Shown: positions 28,118 through 37,029 of the stretch, in pieces
Numbering within the stretch: position 1 is the stretch's first letter
How the letters are laid out: each line of letters starts with the position of its first letter
From: Eubacterium sp.
Lineage (GTDB): Bacteria > Bacillota > Clostridia > Lachnospirales > Lachnospiraceae
Direction: 5' to 3'
Length of the DNA: 64,000 nucleotides
Assembly: GCA_017475235.1 (NCBI GenBank)
Contig: JAFVGA010000021.1
Location: forward strand, 24,858-88,857
Position numbers and translations under genes: made by a program
The notes under the pieces: model-generated
Told to the model about the DNA's origin: nothing
Database searches by the model: none
Seen by the model: only the letters and a program-made list of their open reading frames with translations

Positions 28118-29023
28118 ATGAAATTAGGATCTCATGTAGGAATGAGTGGAAAAGAAATGCTTCTTGGTTCGGCCAAAGAGGCTAAGGGATACGGTGCGAA
28201 TGTCTTTATGGCATATACTGGTGCGCCACAAAACACTAGAAGAAAAGATATTAGTGAACTTAAGATCCCTGAGGCTCACGAGTATATGAAAGAAAATGGC
28301 ATAGAGGATATTATTATCCATGCGCCATATATTATAAACCTTGCAAACACTATAAAACCTGAAACTTACGAGATAGCTGAGCAGTTTTTGGCATCGGAGC
28401 TTGAACGCTCGTCTGCTATGGGAAGTAATGTGATGGTTCTACACCCTGGTTCTCATGTGGGAGCAGGAGTGGAAGCTGGAGTTAAGCAGATAGTTAAGGG
28501 GATTAACAATGTTTTGACTAAAGATAGTGATGTTTACATTGCGCTTGAAACTATGGCCGGCAAAGGTGCTGAGATTGGAAGAACCTTCGAGGAACTTGCT
28601 ATGATTTATGACGGCGTAAAGTACAATGACAAACTTCGCGTTTGTTTCGATACTTGTCACACTCACGATGCGGGTTACGATATTATAAATGATGCAAGTG
28701 GCGTGTTTGAACAGTTCGACAAAGTCATTGGAATAGACCAGATAGCAGTGTTCCATATAAACGATAGCAAGAATGATTTTGAATCTCACAAAGATAGACA
28801 TGAGAACTTTGGCTTCGGAAATATTGGATTTGATGCATTGATGAATATTATCAATATGAAAGAGTTTGCCGATGTTCCAAAGATTTTGGAGACCCCTTAT
28901 GTGAAAGATCCAGAGAACGAAAAGAAATCTTATCCTCCATATAAGTACGAGATAGAGATGATTAAGAGTGGCAAGTTTAATCCTAAATTGAAGGAATTGA
29001 TTATAGAAAATCATGGCGAATAG
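28118..29023 (+). CDS. nfo: Deoxyribonuclease IV (apurinic/apyrimidinic endonuclease IV)
   Basis: The 301-residue TIM-barrel protein begins [11 protein letters not shown], as in the Nfo family. It carries the metal-ligand segments [48 protein letters not shown] and [23 protein letters not shown], with PKILETPY near the end. It binds three zinc ions and cleaves 5' of abasic sites in base-excision repair. GGAGGAAAAGG precedes the ATG. Its last 11 bases overlap the HAD hydrolase gene, so the two are translationally coupled. Confidence 0.96.
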   Translation: MKLGSHVGMSGKEMLLGSAKEAKGYGANVFMAYTGAPQNTRRKDISELKIPEAHEYMKENGIEDIIIHAPYIINLANTIKPETYEIAEQFLASELERSSAMGSNVMVLHPGSHVGAGVEAGVKQIVKGINNVLTKDSDVYIALETMAGKGAEIGRTFEELAMIYDGVKYNDKLRVCFDTCHTHDAGYDIINDASGVFEQFDKVIGIDQIAVFHINDSKNDFESHKDRHENFGFGNIGFDALMNIINMKEFADVPKILETPYVKDPENEKKSYPPYKYEIEMIKSGKFNPKLKELIIENHGE

Positions 29024-29672
29024 TTTTTTAGACGAAATAAAAGGAGCAATAATAGATTTAGATGGAACCATACTCGACAGTGCTTGGGTATGGGACAAAG
29101 TGGACGAAGAGTTTTTGGGCGCACGTGGTTTTGATGTGCCCAAAAATTATGTCGAGAAGATTTCGCCGATGGGGGCAAAGAAGGCGGCCATCTACACTAA
29201 GAAAGAGTTCGGCCTGGATGATGAAGATATCTATGACATAATGGACGAGTGGTTTGAGATGACAAAGCATGAGTACAGGGATGATGTGTCGTGCAAGCCG
29301 TTTGCGAAAGACTATATAAAGAAACTTTATGAAAATAATATTCGTATTGCGGTTGCAACATCTTCTGATAGAGTTTTGTTTATGCCAACACTCGAGCGAG
29401 AGGGATTGATTGGTTATATAGATGAGATTGTGACGGTGGACGAAGTTCCCCGCGGCAAAGGCTTCCCAGATATTTACTTAGAAGCTGCTAGGCGAATAGG
29501 AGTTGCGCCGACAGAGTGTGTAGTATTTGAGGATATCTTGCTTGGAGCCACATCGGCCAAAGAAGGCGGATTCTTTGTCGTGGGCGTAGCAGATGAGAAG
29601 TCACTACACAACCGCGAAAAGATTGAGGAAATATCGGATTTATATATCGAAAGTTTTAAAGATATATTATAA
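29013..29672 (+). CDS. HAD hydrolase, beta-phosphoglucomutase-like
   Basis: The 219-residue HAD subfamily IA protein has motif [19 protein letters not shown], a helical cap (about 15-85), motif [10 protein letters not shown], motif III with [13 protein letters not shown] and motif [20 protein letters not shown]. This matches phosphatases or phosphomutases acting on small phosphorylated sugars; the substrate is not determined. The ATG lies inside the last codons of nfo, so its expression depends on that gene. Confidence 0.9.
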   Translation: MANSFLDEIKGAIIDLDGTILDSAWVWDKVDEEFLGARGFDVPKNYVEKISPMGAKKAAIYTKKEFGLDDEDIYDIMDEWFEMTKHEYRDDVSCKPFAKDYIKKLYENNIRIAVATSSDRVLFMPTLEREGLIGYIDEIVTVDEVPRGKGFPDIYLEAARRIGVAPTECVVFEDILLGATSAKEGGFFVVGVADEKSLHNREKIEEISDLYIESFKDIL

Positions 29673-29743
29673 TAGAAGACAAGTAAATAACGGACTAATA
29701 ATCGTGTGAGGTTTTTCTACAAAAAAAGATCGGAGATAGAAAA

Positions 29744-32700
29744 ATGAAGAGATTATTGAAGAAAGTATTGAGTATCATGTTAGTGGCAGCACTAGCTTTT
29801 GTTCCTATGTCATTTGATAGTGGCAAGGAAGCAAAGGCGGAAGTGAAAGGAAAACTAGCTACGCATGTGACAGGACATTGGTCATACTGGGACGGATCAC
29901 AAACAGTAGTAAAGACTAATGAATCCCTCTTAGAGAAACTTCCTACTATCGCAAACAAAGGAACATCAAGATTCACTACATCAAATTTTGACGCAAACAA
30001 CAAAGCATTCCCAACAAACGGATGGGCTACATCTATGAGCTGGAACTACAGCAAAGGCGATGGATATGGAAATGCAGTTTATGCAATTCCTCTAAGTTAC
30101 CTTCCTATAAGTGACGGAATGCTTGTAATAAACCCATTCACTAGACTTACTGGTGATACTGGAACATTCTTAATGAACCAAGACCAGACAGGATATTTAA
30201 GTGACTTTAGTATTGGTACAGGTGGACAGATTGCCTATACAGAAACTGATGCAGAGAGCGACTGGTCTACAAAGGTAAGAATGATAGAAGAAGATTCTAA
30301 ATATATGGATGTAACAATGACTCACGGAAGTCCTTTTACATACTGTGAAGCAAGTGGCATAGATTCAGCTACAGTTAAGGCAAAAAGAGATTTGCCAGCG
30401 GATGTTATTTATGTAGATGACTCAATGGCTATCGTTCGTAAATATGACAATGGTGATGATGCTATCGGACTTACAAACTATGACTACTATGCATTCTATA
30501 TACCAGACGATGCTAGTTTTTCAGTAAGCCAGGGTGCAAGTATTAGAGGCGGAAGCTTCAGCGTAAACTTCGGAACTAAAAAGTACTTTAGTATGGCATG
30601 GCTTTGCGACACAAAGGGAACAGCTGATGCTAAGGCACAGCAGATTGCAGAGTCTTACAAGAAATACGCATACAACTTTGTAACAGACACAAAGGCTACA
30701 TACTCATATGATGCAGCAACTAGCACTGTTACAACAAATTATAAATATACATTTGATAAAAAAGCAGAGAGCACTGCCGATGGAACTATTATGGGCGTTA
30801 TCGCTCATCAGTATAAACATATGAGTGGATATGAATTCCTAGAGCAGACTTCTCGCTCTATCAGAGGAACTGTGAAGTTCTTAGAGGGCGATCAGTATCA
30901 GACCACTCAGAAGTATACTGGAGTTCTTCCAGGCCTTGGAACTATTCCAGATGCAGACAAGGCAAAAGTGAAAACTTATGTTGCTAACTTTATGGAAGAG
31001 TTTGGCCCTACAGATACAGCAGTCACAAAGGAAGATTACGAGCAAAACACATACGACTGCGGCAAAAAGCTAAACCGTGCAGTACAGGTAATGTTGGCAG
31101 CAGAAGCAGCAGGCGATAATGAAAACGCAACAAAACTTCTAAACGGTATCAAGGCTGAGCTGGCAGATTGGTTTACAGCAGATAACGACACCGACGAAGA
31201 AGACAAATATTTCTACTACGATGCTGATATGGGAACATTGTTTGGATTCCCACAGGCATACTATACAGTAGACGGAATGACAGACCATGCATTCCACTAT
31301 GGATACTTTATAAACGCAGTAGCACAAGTTGCTTTGCGCGATCCATCATTTGTAGAGGAATACAAAAACGTAATAGACGAATTGGTGGGCGATGTTGCAA
31401 CTACAAAGAGAAACAGTTCTACATCTAGATACCCATACCTTCGCCAGTTTGATATGTGGGAAGGCCATTCATGGGCATCAGGCCATGCGGACTTTGGCGA
31501 TGGCAACAACCAAGAGTCTAGTTCAGAGGCTATAAACGGATGGGCTGGATTAATTCTATACGGACAGGCTACAGGAAATGAAGAGTTAACAAACACAGGA
31601 ATTTACCTATATACAACAGAAGTGAATGCAGTAAATGATTACTGGTTCGACGCGGACAACGATGTTTTGAGTCCTTTGTACAAGAAGACAATAGGCGGAA
31701 ACGAGCACAGATATGCTTCAATGATTTGGGGCGGAAAATATGGTTACGAGACTTGGTGGACAGCAGAGCCACTTCAGACAAACGGAATCAATATCCTTCC
31801 AAACACATCGGCATCATTCTACTTGGCAAAAGACAAAGCATATATGAAAGACTTTGTGAGAATTGCTAGAAGAAATGAAGATAACTACAGCGGTCCTGAT
31901 AAGGATGTGAACCGTTGGAACGAACTTTACACAGCGTATATTGCAATGTATGATCCAGACGCAGCAGCAGAGTACTTTAACGAAGACTGCGCAGCAGAAG
32001 CGGGCGATTCAAAAGCGCATGCTTGGTACCAGATAGCATATATGAAGGACAAAGGAACACCAGATTTAAGTGTGACTGGTGATATGCCACTTAGTGCATC
32101 GTTTGAGAAAAACGGTCAGCAGACTTATGTGGCATACAACCCAACTGATTCAGACAAGACTGTGACATTTAGCGATGGCACATCATTTACAGCGGTAGCT
32201 GGACAGCTAACAGAACACTTTGCTGAAAAGCCTACAACTACAGGTCCACCAACTACCACACCTGATCCATCTGCACCTACCACAACAGTTAAACCTACAC
32301 CTGGACCAGAAGAAGGATATATCAGATTATCTGATGACTTATACTATAAGAAAATTCAGTATGAAGTAGTTGGAATGAACAACCCAGAATTATTAGATGC
32401 AGGAGCAACATTGCAGTTCGCATTTGCGCCTACTAGCAATGTTAAAGTGTATGTGGACGGAGAGGACACTCCAGCAGGACAGGGTCCAATCAACTTAATT
32501 TCTAAAGTAATTGTGAAGATGAATCCAACTAAATTGGAGGATGATTCATACACAAATATTAAGATAGTAGCAGACAGTGGAACTTCAGAAATAATTTTGA
32601 GAAAGGGTAGCCCAGTGCCACCTACAGAAGCAACTACTGAAGCGCCTTCTACAAAAGCACCAACTACAGTTGCACCAACTACTGAAGCGCCAACTCAAGC

Positions 32701-33145
32701 GCCTACCGTAGAGCCTACTACAGTAGAACCAACTGCTGAACCAACAGCAGAGCCTACTACATATAACCCAAGACCACCTCAGACTGAGACAGTGGCACCT
32801 TCTTCTTTGCCTAAGCCTATACCAGTAATAAAGGTTCCTGGTAAAGCTAAGGTTAAAAAGGCAATCAAAAAGAAGAAGTCTGCTAAGAAGATTAAGGTTA
32901 AACTAAAGAAACTTAAAGGTGTGAATGGTTACCAAGTAGCTGTTTATAAGACAAAGAAGAAAGCTAAGAAGAATAAGAAAGCCATATTTAAGAAGTATGT
33001 AAAGAAAGTTAAATTTACAATCAAATCCAAGAAGTTCAAGAAAAAGAAGAAATTATACATAAGAGCAAGAGGATTTGTTTACGACGGCACAGCCAGAGTA
33101 TTTGGTAAGTGGTCCAAAGTAAAGAAAGTAAAAATAAAAAAGTAG
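29744..33145 (+). CDS. Secreted GH81 endo-beta-1,3-glucanase with C-terminal lysine-rich module
   Basis: The 1133-residue protein has a signal peptide (cleavage near EAKAE). The GH81 catalytic region (about 35-790) shows DHAFHYGYF (about residue 512, catalytic Asp), FDMWEGHSWASGHADFGDG and NQESSSEAINGW (about residue 588, catalytic Glu), the hallmarks of the family. It hydrolyses beta-1,3-glucans such as laminarin, callose or yeast glucan outside the cell. A Thr/Pro linker (about 830-855) leads to a 100-residue beta domain that may bind carbohydrate. A second Thr/Pro/Glu linker (about 960-1028) and a lysine-rich fibronectin-like domain (about 1030-1133) ending YIRARGFVYDG...KWSKVKKVKIKK follow. 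The same end module occurs in the next gene. Promoter details are not clear; GGAGATAG precedes the start. Confidence 0.93.
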   Translation: MKRLLKKVLSIMLVAALAFVPMSFDSGKEAKAEVKGKLATHVTGHWSYWDGSQTVVKTNESLLEKLPTIANKGTSRFTTSNFDANNKAFPTNGWATSMSWNYSKGDGYGNAVYAIPLSYLPISDGMLVINPFTRLTGDTGTFLMNQDQTGYLSDFSIGTGGQIAYTETDAESDWSTKVRMIEEDSKYMDVTMTHGSPFTYCEASGIDSATVKAKRDLPADVIYVDDSMAIVRKYDNGDDAIGLTNYDYYAFYIPDDASFSVSQGASIRGGSFSVNFGTKKYFSMAWLCDTKGTADAKAQQIAESYKKYAYNFVTDTKATYSYDAATSTVTTNYKYTFDKKAESTADGTIMGVIAHQYKHMSGYEFLEQTSRSIRGTVKFLEGDQYQTTQKYTGVLPGLGTIPDADKAKVKTYVANFMEEFGPTDTAVTKEDYEQNTYDCGKKLNRAVQVMLAAEAAGDNENATKLLNGIKAELADWFTADNDTDEEDKYFYYDADMGTLFGFPQAYYTVDGMTDHAFHYGYFINAVAQVALRDPSFVEEYKNVIDELVGDVATTKRNSSTSRYPYLRQFDMWEGHSWASGHADFGDGNNQESSSEAINGWAGLILYGQATGNEELTNTGIYLYTTEVNAVNDYWFDADNDVLSPLYKKTIGGNEHRYASMIWGGKYGYETWWTAEPLQTNGINILPNTSASFYLAKDKAYMKDFVRIARRNEDNYSGPDKDVNRWNELYTAYIAMYDPDAAAEYFNEDCAAEAGDSKAHAWYQIAYMKDKGTPDLSVTGDMPLSASFEKNGQQTYVAYNPTDSDKTVTFSDGTSFTAVAGQLTEHFAEKPTTTGPPTTTPDPSAPTTTVKPTPGPEEGYIRLSDDLYYKKIQYEVVGMNNPELLDAGATLQFAFAPTSNVKVYVDGEDTPAGQGPINLISKVIVKMNPTKLEDDSYTNIKIVADSGTSEIILRKGSPVPPTEATTEAPSTKAPTTVAPTTEAPTQAPTVEPTTVEPTAEPTAEPTTYNPRPPQTETVAPSSLPKPIPVIKVPGKAKVKKAIKKKKSAKKIKVKLKKLKGVNGYQVAVYKTKKKAKKNKKAIFKKYVKKVKFTIKSKKFKKKKKLYIRARGFVYDGTARVFGKWSKVKKVKIKK

Positions 33146-33154
33146 GGAGAGTAA

Positions 33155-34321
33155 ATGAAAAGTATTAAAAAAACAGTTTGTTTTGTACTTTGTATAGCTC
33201 TAATATTTAACGCATCATCTGTACTTAAAACAAATGGTGATGAAGGGAAAAATGAAGTGAAAAAAGTATTGTTTATTGGAAACTCTATGACATTCTATAA
33301 TAATCTTTGGAATGTTGTTCAGGGATTGGCCAAGAGAAATGGACATGACATAGAAGTGGAATCTGCCACCAACCCTGGCAAGACTATTCTTTATAATGCA
33401 TCCGCGCAAAACTGCGTGGAGGCAATGAAGAAGGGCGGCTACGACGTAGTTGTATTGCAGGACATTGTGGGCGGATTTGACGCGGACATTCTTCAGCAGG
33501 GCGTTGATAAGATTGTGCCTATCATCAAGAAATTCAGCCCTAATGCTAGAATAGTCTTCTACGAACCTTGGCCAGTGAAACATATGATAGAAAAGCCCGG
33601 CAGTTATCTTCCATACTTTACAGATAACTACATAAAGGCTGCAAAAAAGGTGAATGGCGATTTGGCGCCTGCCGGCGAAGGCTTCTACGATCTATACGTA
33701 AATCACAAAAAGGATTACTACTGCAAAGACGGAAAGCACCCAACTCCGCTTGCAACATTTTTAGCTGCAAGTACAATTTACTTTGCAATTTACAAGGATG
33801 AAGGTGTTAAGAAGTTTGAAGAGGCAGAGCATGCTGATTTGGACGCACTAATAATCAACAACATTGAACACACAACCGAGGGCGTACAAGATTCATACAA
33901 ACTAGATGATTTAAACTTGATTTACTCTATCGGACATAAGTATGCTAGAGCAGTGGAAGATGCCACCTCTGGCAAAGGAAAATATACTTCCCTTGGATAT
34001 GAACCACCTAAGGTATACAAAGTGCCAAAGGTAAAGATAAAAAAAGCAGTTAAGAAGAAAAAGACTCTGAAGATTACTCTGAAGAAGACGAAGGGTATTA
34101 CGGGATACCAAGTATTCGTTTCAAAGAAAAAGAATTGTAAGAAAAAGCTCTATAAGAAAACTATAAGAGCGAAGAAAGCAATCAAAAAAGGAATATTAAC
34201 TCTTAAGTCTAAAAAGTTTAAGGCAAAGAAATTGTACGTAAAGGTTAGAGCATTTATCGAGGATGATATGTTTGTAAACCACTATGGTAAATGGTCTAAG
34301 GTTAAAAAAGTAAAGGCATAA
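33155..34321 (+). CDS. Secreted SGNH-type hydrolase with lysine-rich C-terminal module
   Basis: The 388-residue protein has a signal peptide. The SGNH/GDSL-like domain (about 38-225) shows block I VLFIGNSMTFYN (nucleophile Ser), glycine and asparagine positions in SATNPGKT, VVLQDIVGG, and block V KHPTPLATFLAAS with the catalytic Asp-His in DGKHP. Such enzymes deacylate glycans or esters. The lysine-rich terminal 100 residues, ending HYGKWSKVKKVKA, match the end module of the GH81 enzyme encoded 9 bp upstream. The two are probably co-secreted and held on the surface in the same way. GGGAGAG precedes the ATG. Confidence 0.87.
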   Translation: MKSIKKTVCFVLCIALIFNASSVLKTNGDEGKNEVKKVLFIGNSMTFYNNLWNVVQGLAKRNGHDIEVESATNPGKTILYNASAQNCVEAMKKGGYDVVVLQDIVGGFDADILQQGVDKIVPIIKKFSPNARIVFYEPWPVKHMIEKPGSYLPYFTDNYIKAAKKVNGDLAPAGEGFYDLYVNHKKDYYCKDGKHPTPLATFLAASTIYFAIYKDEGVKKFEEAEHADLDALIINNIEHTTEGVQDSYKLDDLNLIYSIGHKYARAVEDATSGKGKYTSLGYEPPKVYKVPKVKIKKAVKKKKTLKITLKKTKGITGYQVFVSKKKNCKKKLYKKTIRAKKAIKKGILTLKSKKFKAKKLYVKVRAFIEDDMFVNHYGKWSKVKKVKA

Positions 34322-34337
34322 ATAGAAGAGAGATACT

Positions 34338-35930
34338 ATGAAAAAAATAATAGCATTATTATTGATAACTACATTAACATTTAGCATTCCCGTTGGTTTT
34401 GATACATTAAAAACCGAGGGGAAAACTAAAACTGTTAAAGTAAATAAAAAGAATTTTCCAGATAAAAATTTTAGAAAATGTTTAAAAAAGTGTAAAGAGT
34501 ATAAAAATGGAAAGATAAAGACAAAAGTAAACAAAATAAAACTTTCAGGAGTGGAGAATTATAAAGGATTAGAGTGTTTTGCTTATATAGAAGATTTGTC
34601 TATTAAGAGTAATTCGAGAGAAAATATTGCTATAGAGGGAACAAATAAAACAAAAATAGAGTATTTGTCTTTAAAAAGCACTAAGAATAATACGATAACA
34701 ATAAAAAAAAATAAGTTACTGACAGTCGTAGGTCACAAAAAGAATCGTGCAAAACTAGTTTTAGACAGTATTGATATAATAGATAATAGTACTAGTTTGG
34801 ATGTTTGTGATCACTTTAATGGTTTGGAAGTAATTAATTGCAATACATTAAGATTTTTAGATACTTGTGAAAGTAAAAAATTAAGTAATATGAAGATTAG
34901 TAACTGTAGCTCATTAATAGATATAGATTGCAACAGTAGTGGTTTATATAACATTAGTATTAATAATCTGAAAAAACTGACAACGTTTGACAGTAGTTAC
35001 AATAACACTAGGAAGTTAACTTTTTCTCAAAGTTCTAATACTATTAGGGAGTTAAACGTTAGGAATAATAAACTGGGAAACTATGATTACAGCAAGTTTG
35101 GTTCATTGAAAAAATTAGATTGTACAAATACTGGCATTACAAATTTTGATCTAAGGAAGAATATAGTTTTAGAAACATTGAGTTGTGGGGAAGATTTCTT
35201 TACAAGTATAGATATTAGTAGGAATACAAATCTTAAAAAAATCGAACTTAATGATGCAAGAGTTAATAATATAGACTTGTCAAAACTCAATAAGCTAAAA
35301 GATTTAACGATTAATAATACTTTGATTCAAACAATAAATCTGAGCAACTTAAAAAATTTAGAAGGATTAATGCTTACTAAAGGGCTTTTTAAGAGTGTTA
35401 ATTTGAATAATAATAAAAAACTCGATCATATTGAAGTTAGGAACAATCCAAAATTAACAAATCTGATTTTGCCAGAAAACAAAGTTGAAGTAGATATAGA
35501 CTGTAGTAATAATAAATTGAAGACGTTAGATGTAAGCAAGAATAGTAAGTTGGATGATTTGGATTGTAGCAATAACAAATTGAGCAAATTAAGTATTAGT
35601 AGAAATAAAAAGCTAGATTATTTAGACTGTAGTAATAATAAGATAAGAAAGTTAAACTTAAGTAAGAACAAAGCACTTACTGAATTATATTGTAGTAATA
35701 ATAAGATAAGAAAGTTAAACTTAAGTAAGAACAAAGCACTTATTGAATTACATTGTAGTAATAATAAACTGAAGAAGTTAAATGTAAGAAAGAACAAAGA
35801 GTTACAAGAGTTGCGTTGCAAGCATAATAAAATAAAAAAATTGGATATTAGGAAGAACAAAGAGTTAGATAAAGAATATATAAAGTGTGATAAAAAGGTT
35901 AAGATTATAAAGAATAAAAAACGCAAGTAA
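34338..35930 (+). CDS. Secreted leucine-rich repeat protein
   Basis: The 530-residue protein has a signal peptide (MKKIIALLLITTLTFSIPVG). A lysine-rich N-terminal cap is followed by irregular then regular 21-residue leucine-rich repeats of the pattern LxxLxCsnNkLxxLxlskN, covering about residues 150-520. The final seven repeats are nearly regular, and two of them are near-identical at DNA level (35628-35753). This type resembles Treponema/Bacteroidetes internalin-like LRRs that bind proteins or glycans at the surface. It lies 16 bp after the SGNH gene, probably in one operon with GH81. The gene is richer in A+T than its neighbours. Confidence 0.88.
   Translation: MKKIIALLLITTLTFSIPVGFDTLKTEGKTKTVKVNKKNFPDKNFRKCLKKCKEYKNGKIKTKVNKIKLSGVENYKGLECFAYIEDLSIKSNSRENIAIEGTNKTKIEYLSLKSTKNNTITIKKNKLLTVVGHKKNRAKLVLDSIDIIDNSTSLDVCDHFNGLEVINCNTLRFLDTCESKKLSNMKISNCSSLIDIDCNSSGLYNISINNLKKLTTFDSSYNNTRKLTFSQSSNTIRELNVRNNKLGNYDYSKFGSLKKLDCTNTGITNFDLRKNIVLETLSCGEDFFTSIDISRNTNLKKIELNDARVNNIDLSKLNKLKDLTINNTLIQTINLSNLKNLEGLMLTKGLFKSVNLNNNKKLDHIEVRNNPKLTNLILPENKVEVDIDCSNNKLKTLDVSKNSKLDDLDCSNNKLSKLSISRNKKLDYLDCSNNKIRKLNLSKNKALTELYCSNNKIRKLNLSKNKALIELHCSNNKLKKLNVRKNKELQELRCKHNKIKKLDIRKNKELDKEYIKCDKKVKIIKNKKRK
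35628..35753 (+). repeat. Tandem duplication of a 63-bp LRR unit
   Basis: Two copies (35628-35690 and 35691-35753) begin TGTAGTAATAATAAGATAAG and differ at only two bases. Each encodes one 21-residue LRR. Other repeats in the gene are far more diverged. Confidence 0.9.
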
Positions 35931-35936
35931 ACATTT

Positions 35937-36623
35937 ATGAAAAAGAGAGAAATAAAAAAAGCTAAAAAAATATTAATAGCACTGCTCGTGGCAGTGCTAT
36001 TAATAGGCTTGTGTGTATTAGGAGTGAATATTTTTGTGAAAAGTAGTGTCTCGAACAGAATAGTAACAGTTGAAAAGGCAAAGGACTTGAATGCTGACTG
36101 TATTATAGTTTTAGGTGCAGGACTAAGGCCTGATGGGAATCCAACGTGGATGCTTGAAGACAGAATAAAAGTAGGAGATGAACTCTATAAAAACCATACA
36201 GCTCCAAAGATTATAATGTCAGGAGACCACGGCAGAGAGTCATACGACGAAGTGAATGCCATGAAGAAATATGCTAAGAGTGAAGGAGTGCCTTCAAAAG
36301 ATATCTTTATGGATCACGCTGGCTTTGAGACTTATGACACAATGTATCGTGCAAGAGACGTGTTTGGTGCAAAGAAAGTGATAATAGTTACGCAAAAATA
36401 CCATTTGTACCGCGCAATGTATGCTGCGAAGAAACTTGGCTTGGATGCATACGGTGTGTCAGCGACCAAGAGAAAGTATGACAACAAACAATGGATACGT
36501 GACATAAGAGAGTGGTTAGCAAGAGTAAAAATATTTGGAAAATGCATCACAAAGCCAAAACCAAAATTCTTAGGTAAGAAGATAGATTTAAAAGGCAGCG
36601 GTGATGTGACGAATGATAAATAG
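35937..36623 (+). CDS. SanA/YdcF-like DUF218 membrane protein
   Basis: The 228-residue protein has one N-terminal membrane helix (about 12-33) and a DUF218 domain (about 55-205): CIIVLGAGLRPDGNPTWML, KIIMSGDHGRESYDE, then ETYDTMYRARDVFGAKKVIIVTQKYHLYRAMYAAKKLGL. The SanA branch of this family is linked to envelope integrity and vancomycin tolerance in enterobacteria. Here the domain lies outside the membrane. The biochemical activity of the family is not established. The gene begins six bases after the LRR gene stop and ends before a terminator, closing the 29744-36623 operon. Confidence 0.88.
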   Translation: MKKREIKKAKKILIALLVAVLLIGLCVLGVNIFVKSSVSNRIVTVEKAKDLNADCIIVLGAGLRPDGNPTWMLEDRIKVGDELYKNHTAPKIIMSGDHGRESYDEVNAMKKYAKSEGVPSKDIFMDHAGFETYDTMYRARDVFGAKKVIIVTQKYHLYRAMYAAKKLGLDAYGVSATKRKYDNKQWIRDIREWLARVKIFGKCITKPKPKFLGKKIDLKGSGDVTNDK

Positions 36624-36626
36624 CAC

Positions 36627-36659
36627 AAAAAAATAACCGCGGCTCCGCGGTTATTTTTT
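36627..36659 (+). terminator. Terminator after the SanA-like gene
   Basis: AAATAACCGCGG / CCGCGGTTATTT hairpin with flanking A and T runs. Confidence 0.9.
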
Positions 36660-36742
36660 AATAAATAATCCAAAGGGCCAACCGTATATCGGTGGTTCCT
36701 TTAATTTAATTATAACTATCATTATTAATATGTCAATAATGC

Positions 36743-36888
36743 GAGACGGGGCGCGGGTGTCCAGTGGACACCTCTGCGAAGCAGAAGCGCCGACCGAGCC
36801 GGCAGGCGAGAAATCGAACTTGTTCGAGCCTCTCAGGCTCGAACAATATAAAAAAGAACATCTCGAAGAGATGCTCTTTTTTATATTA
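36743..36888. repeat. GC-rich cluster of palindromes, possible dispersed intergenic repeat
   Basis: No gene is supported here. Four hairpins lie in series: GGTGTCCA/TGGACACC (36756-36772), TCTGC/GCAGA (36773-36785), a perfect 10-bp stem GTTCGAGCCT/AGGCTCGAAC with a three-base loop (36822-36844), and a 20-bp terminator-like stem with one mismatch (36846-36888). The first 75 bp are far more GC-rich than the surroundings. It abuts the mobile-element end at 36890. The density of palindromes resembles REP or similar intergenic elements. Confidence 0.55.
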
Positions 36889-36889
36889 T

Positions 36890-36915
36890 AAGAGCGCGAG
36901 ACGGGGATCGAACCC
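36890..36915. repeat. attL: 26-bp direct repeat of the tRNA-Gly 3' end
   Basis: AAGAGCGCGAGACGGGGATC plus GAACCC is identical to 46993-47018. It is the T-arm and acceptor end of tRNA-Gly without the rest of the gene, so it marks the distal end of an element integrated in the tRNA. Confidence 0.92.
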
Positions 36916-36977
36916 ATTACACTCTTTCGAGTATTCCCTTAAATAAAGGGGTTTTAGAATATTTTGCCATTAAAAGT

Positions 36978-37029
36978 GATTACTTTTTGGTTACTTTTTG
37001 ATTACTTTGCCTCAGTAATGGTTACTTTT
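36978..37029. repeat. Left array of GATTACTTTT arm-type repeats
   Basis: Four copies of G[AG]TTACTTT(TT) lie at 36978, 36989, 37000 and 37020, spaced 11, 11 and 20 bp apart. Matching copies occur at the other end (46919-46950). They overlap the end of the integrase gene and are likely integrase arm-binding sites. Confidence 0.7.

Noticed and set aside
35500-35900. CRISPR-like regular repeats
   Set aside because: The 63-bp periodic units are in frame and encode leucine-rich repeats; there are no unique spacers.
36764-36946. 60-aa ORF across the palindrome cluster
   Set aside because: It spans hairpins and an att site and has no ribosome site; its end is translated tRNA sequence.
36890-36965. 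Second tRNA-Gly gene on the minus strand
   Set aside because: Only the 26-bp acceptor/T-arm end is present; the D and anticodon arms are missing. It is the attachment-site copy.
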